A DNA stretch of 6,113 nt from Synergistaceae bacterium (lineage in GTDB: Bacteria > Synergistota > Synergistia > Synergistales > Aminobacteriaceae). Location of the stretch: contig JAFSNU010000047.1 of assembly GCA_017447325.1 (NCBI GenBank), forward strand, positions 1 to 6,113. Reading direction: 5' to 3'. Positions within the stretch are counted from its first letter, which is position 1. Each line of letters opens with the position of its first letter. Both the position numbers and the translations under genes were made by a program. The notes beneath the pieces are model-generated. The model saw only the letters and a list, made by a program, of their open reading frames with translations. It made no database searches and was not told where the DNA came from. Shown here piece by piece: positions 5,862 through 6,113 of this stretch.

Positions 5862-6113
5862 TTGAACGTGCTTGAAATTTTAGCTGAAAGATTTATTGAG
5901 CTTGCTTGAAAATTTTAGCTGAAAAATTTTTAGAGCTTGCTAAAAATTTTTGCTGAGAGATTTTTACAGCTTGCTGAAAATTTTAGCTGAAAAATTTTTT
6001 GAACTTGTTAAAAATTTTAGCTGAAAAATTTTTAGAGCTTGCTTGAAAATTTTTGCTGAAAGATTTTTTGAGTTTGATGAAAATTTTAGCTGAAAAATTT
6101 TTTGAACTTGTTA
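5862..6113. repeat. A/T-rich tandem repeat array, 34-35 bp period, running off the window
   Basis: Seven full units and the start of an eighth. The core GCTGA in TTTTAGCTGA (or TTTTTGCTGA) recurs at 5883, 5918, 5952, 5986, 6020, 6055 and 6089, giving spacings of 35, 34, 34, 34, 35 and 34. Each unit joins an AGCTTGCTTGAAAATTTT-like half to an AGCTGAAAAATTTTTAG-like half. The period is not a multiple of three and stops occur in all frames, so it is non-coding. Units are too alike for CRISPR spacers. A degenerate extra unit may extend left to about 5831. With the tRNA promoter, this accounts for the whole gene-free stretch from 5788 to the window end. Function unknown. Confidence 0.9.

Noticed and set aside
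5862..6113. CRISPR array
   Set aside because: Units are contiguous and alike over their whole 34-35 bp; there are no unique spacers between conserved repeats and no cas gene nearby.

Overview
The window is a 6.1 kb piece of a bacterial chromosome, probably from a flagellated, diderm (Gram-negative-type) anaerobe. The coding regions mix GC-rich codons (GCG, GGC) with heavy use of TTA (Leu) and AAT (Asn), and the spacers are extremely A/T-rich. This style, the flagellar chaperone pair, a secreted M48 peptidase and a myxosortase-like glutamic protease together suggest an uncultured gut or rumen member of the Synergistota. That placement is an inference; no marker gene here proves it.

Left part (1-2919, + strand): the 3' two-thirds of a xylulokinase-type FGGY sugar kinase; a complete MgtE magnesium channel with a TTG start; a compact palindromic repeat element of about 61-73 bp in the gap behind it; and a short CPBP-family intramembrane glutamic protease. 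These genes look like independent household functions rather than one pathway.

Middle part (3075-5535, + strand): a tight three-gene operon, fliS - flgN-like - M48 metallopeptidase. The first pair overlaps and the second pair is 3 nt apart. FliS and FlgN are cytoplasmic export chaperones for flagellin and for the hook-filament junction proteins. The peptidase carries a signal peptide and would act outside the cytoplasm. A strong hairpin terminator follows the operon.

Right part (5591-6113): two tRNA genes on the minus strand, tRNA-Ser(GCT) then tRNA-Arg(ACG), convergent with the flagellar operon and sharing its bidirectional terminator. They are read from a perfect TTGACA-17-TATAAT promoter. 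Upstream of that promoter, running off the window edge, is an A/T-rich tandem array with a 34-35 bp period, at least seven units, and a superimposed three-unit (about 103 bp) higher-order period. This array is the most unusual feature of the window. I see no clear defence system, CRISPR array, phage or insertion sequence.
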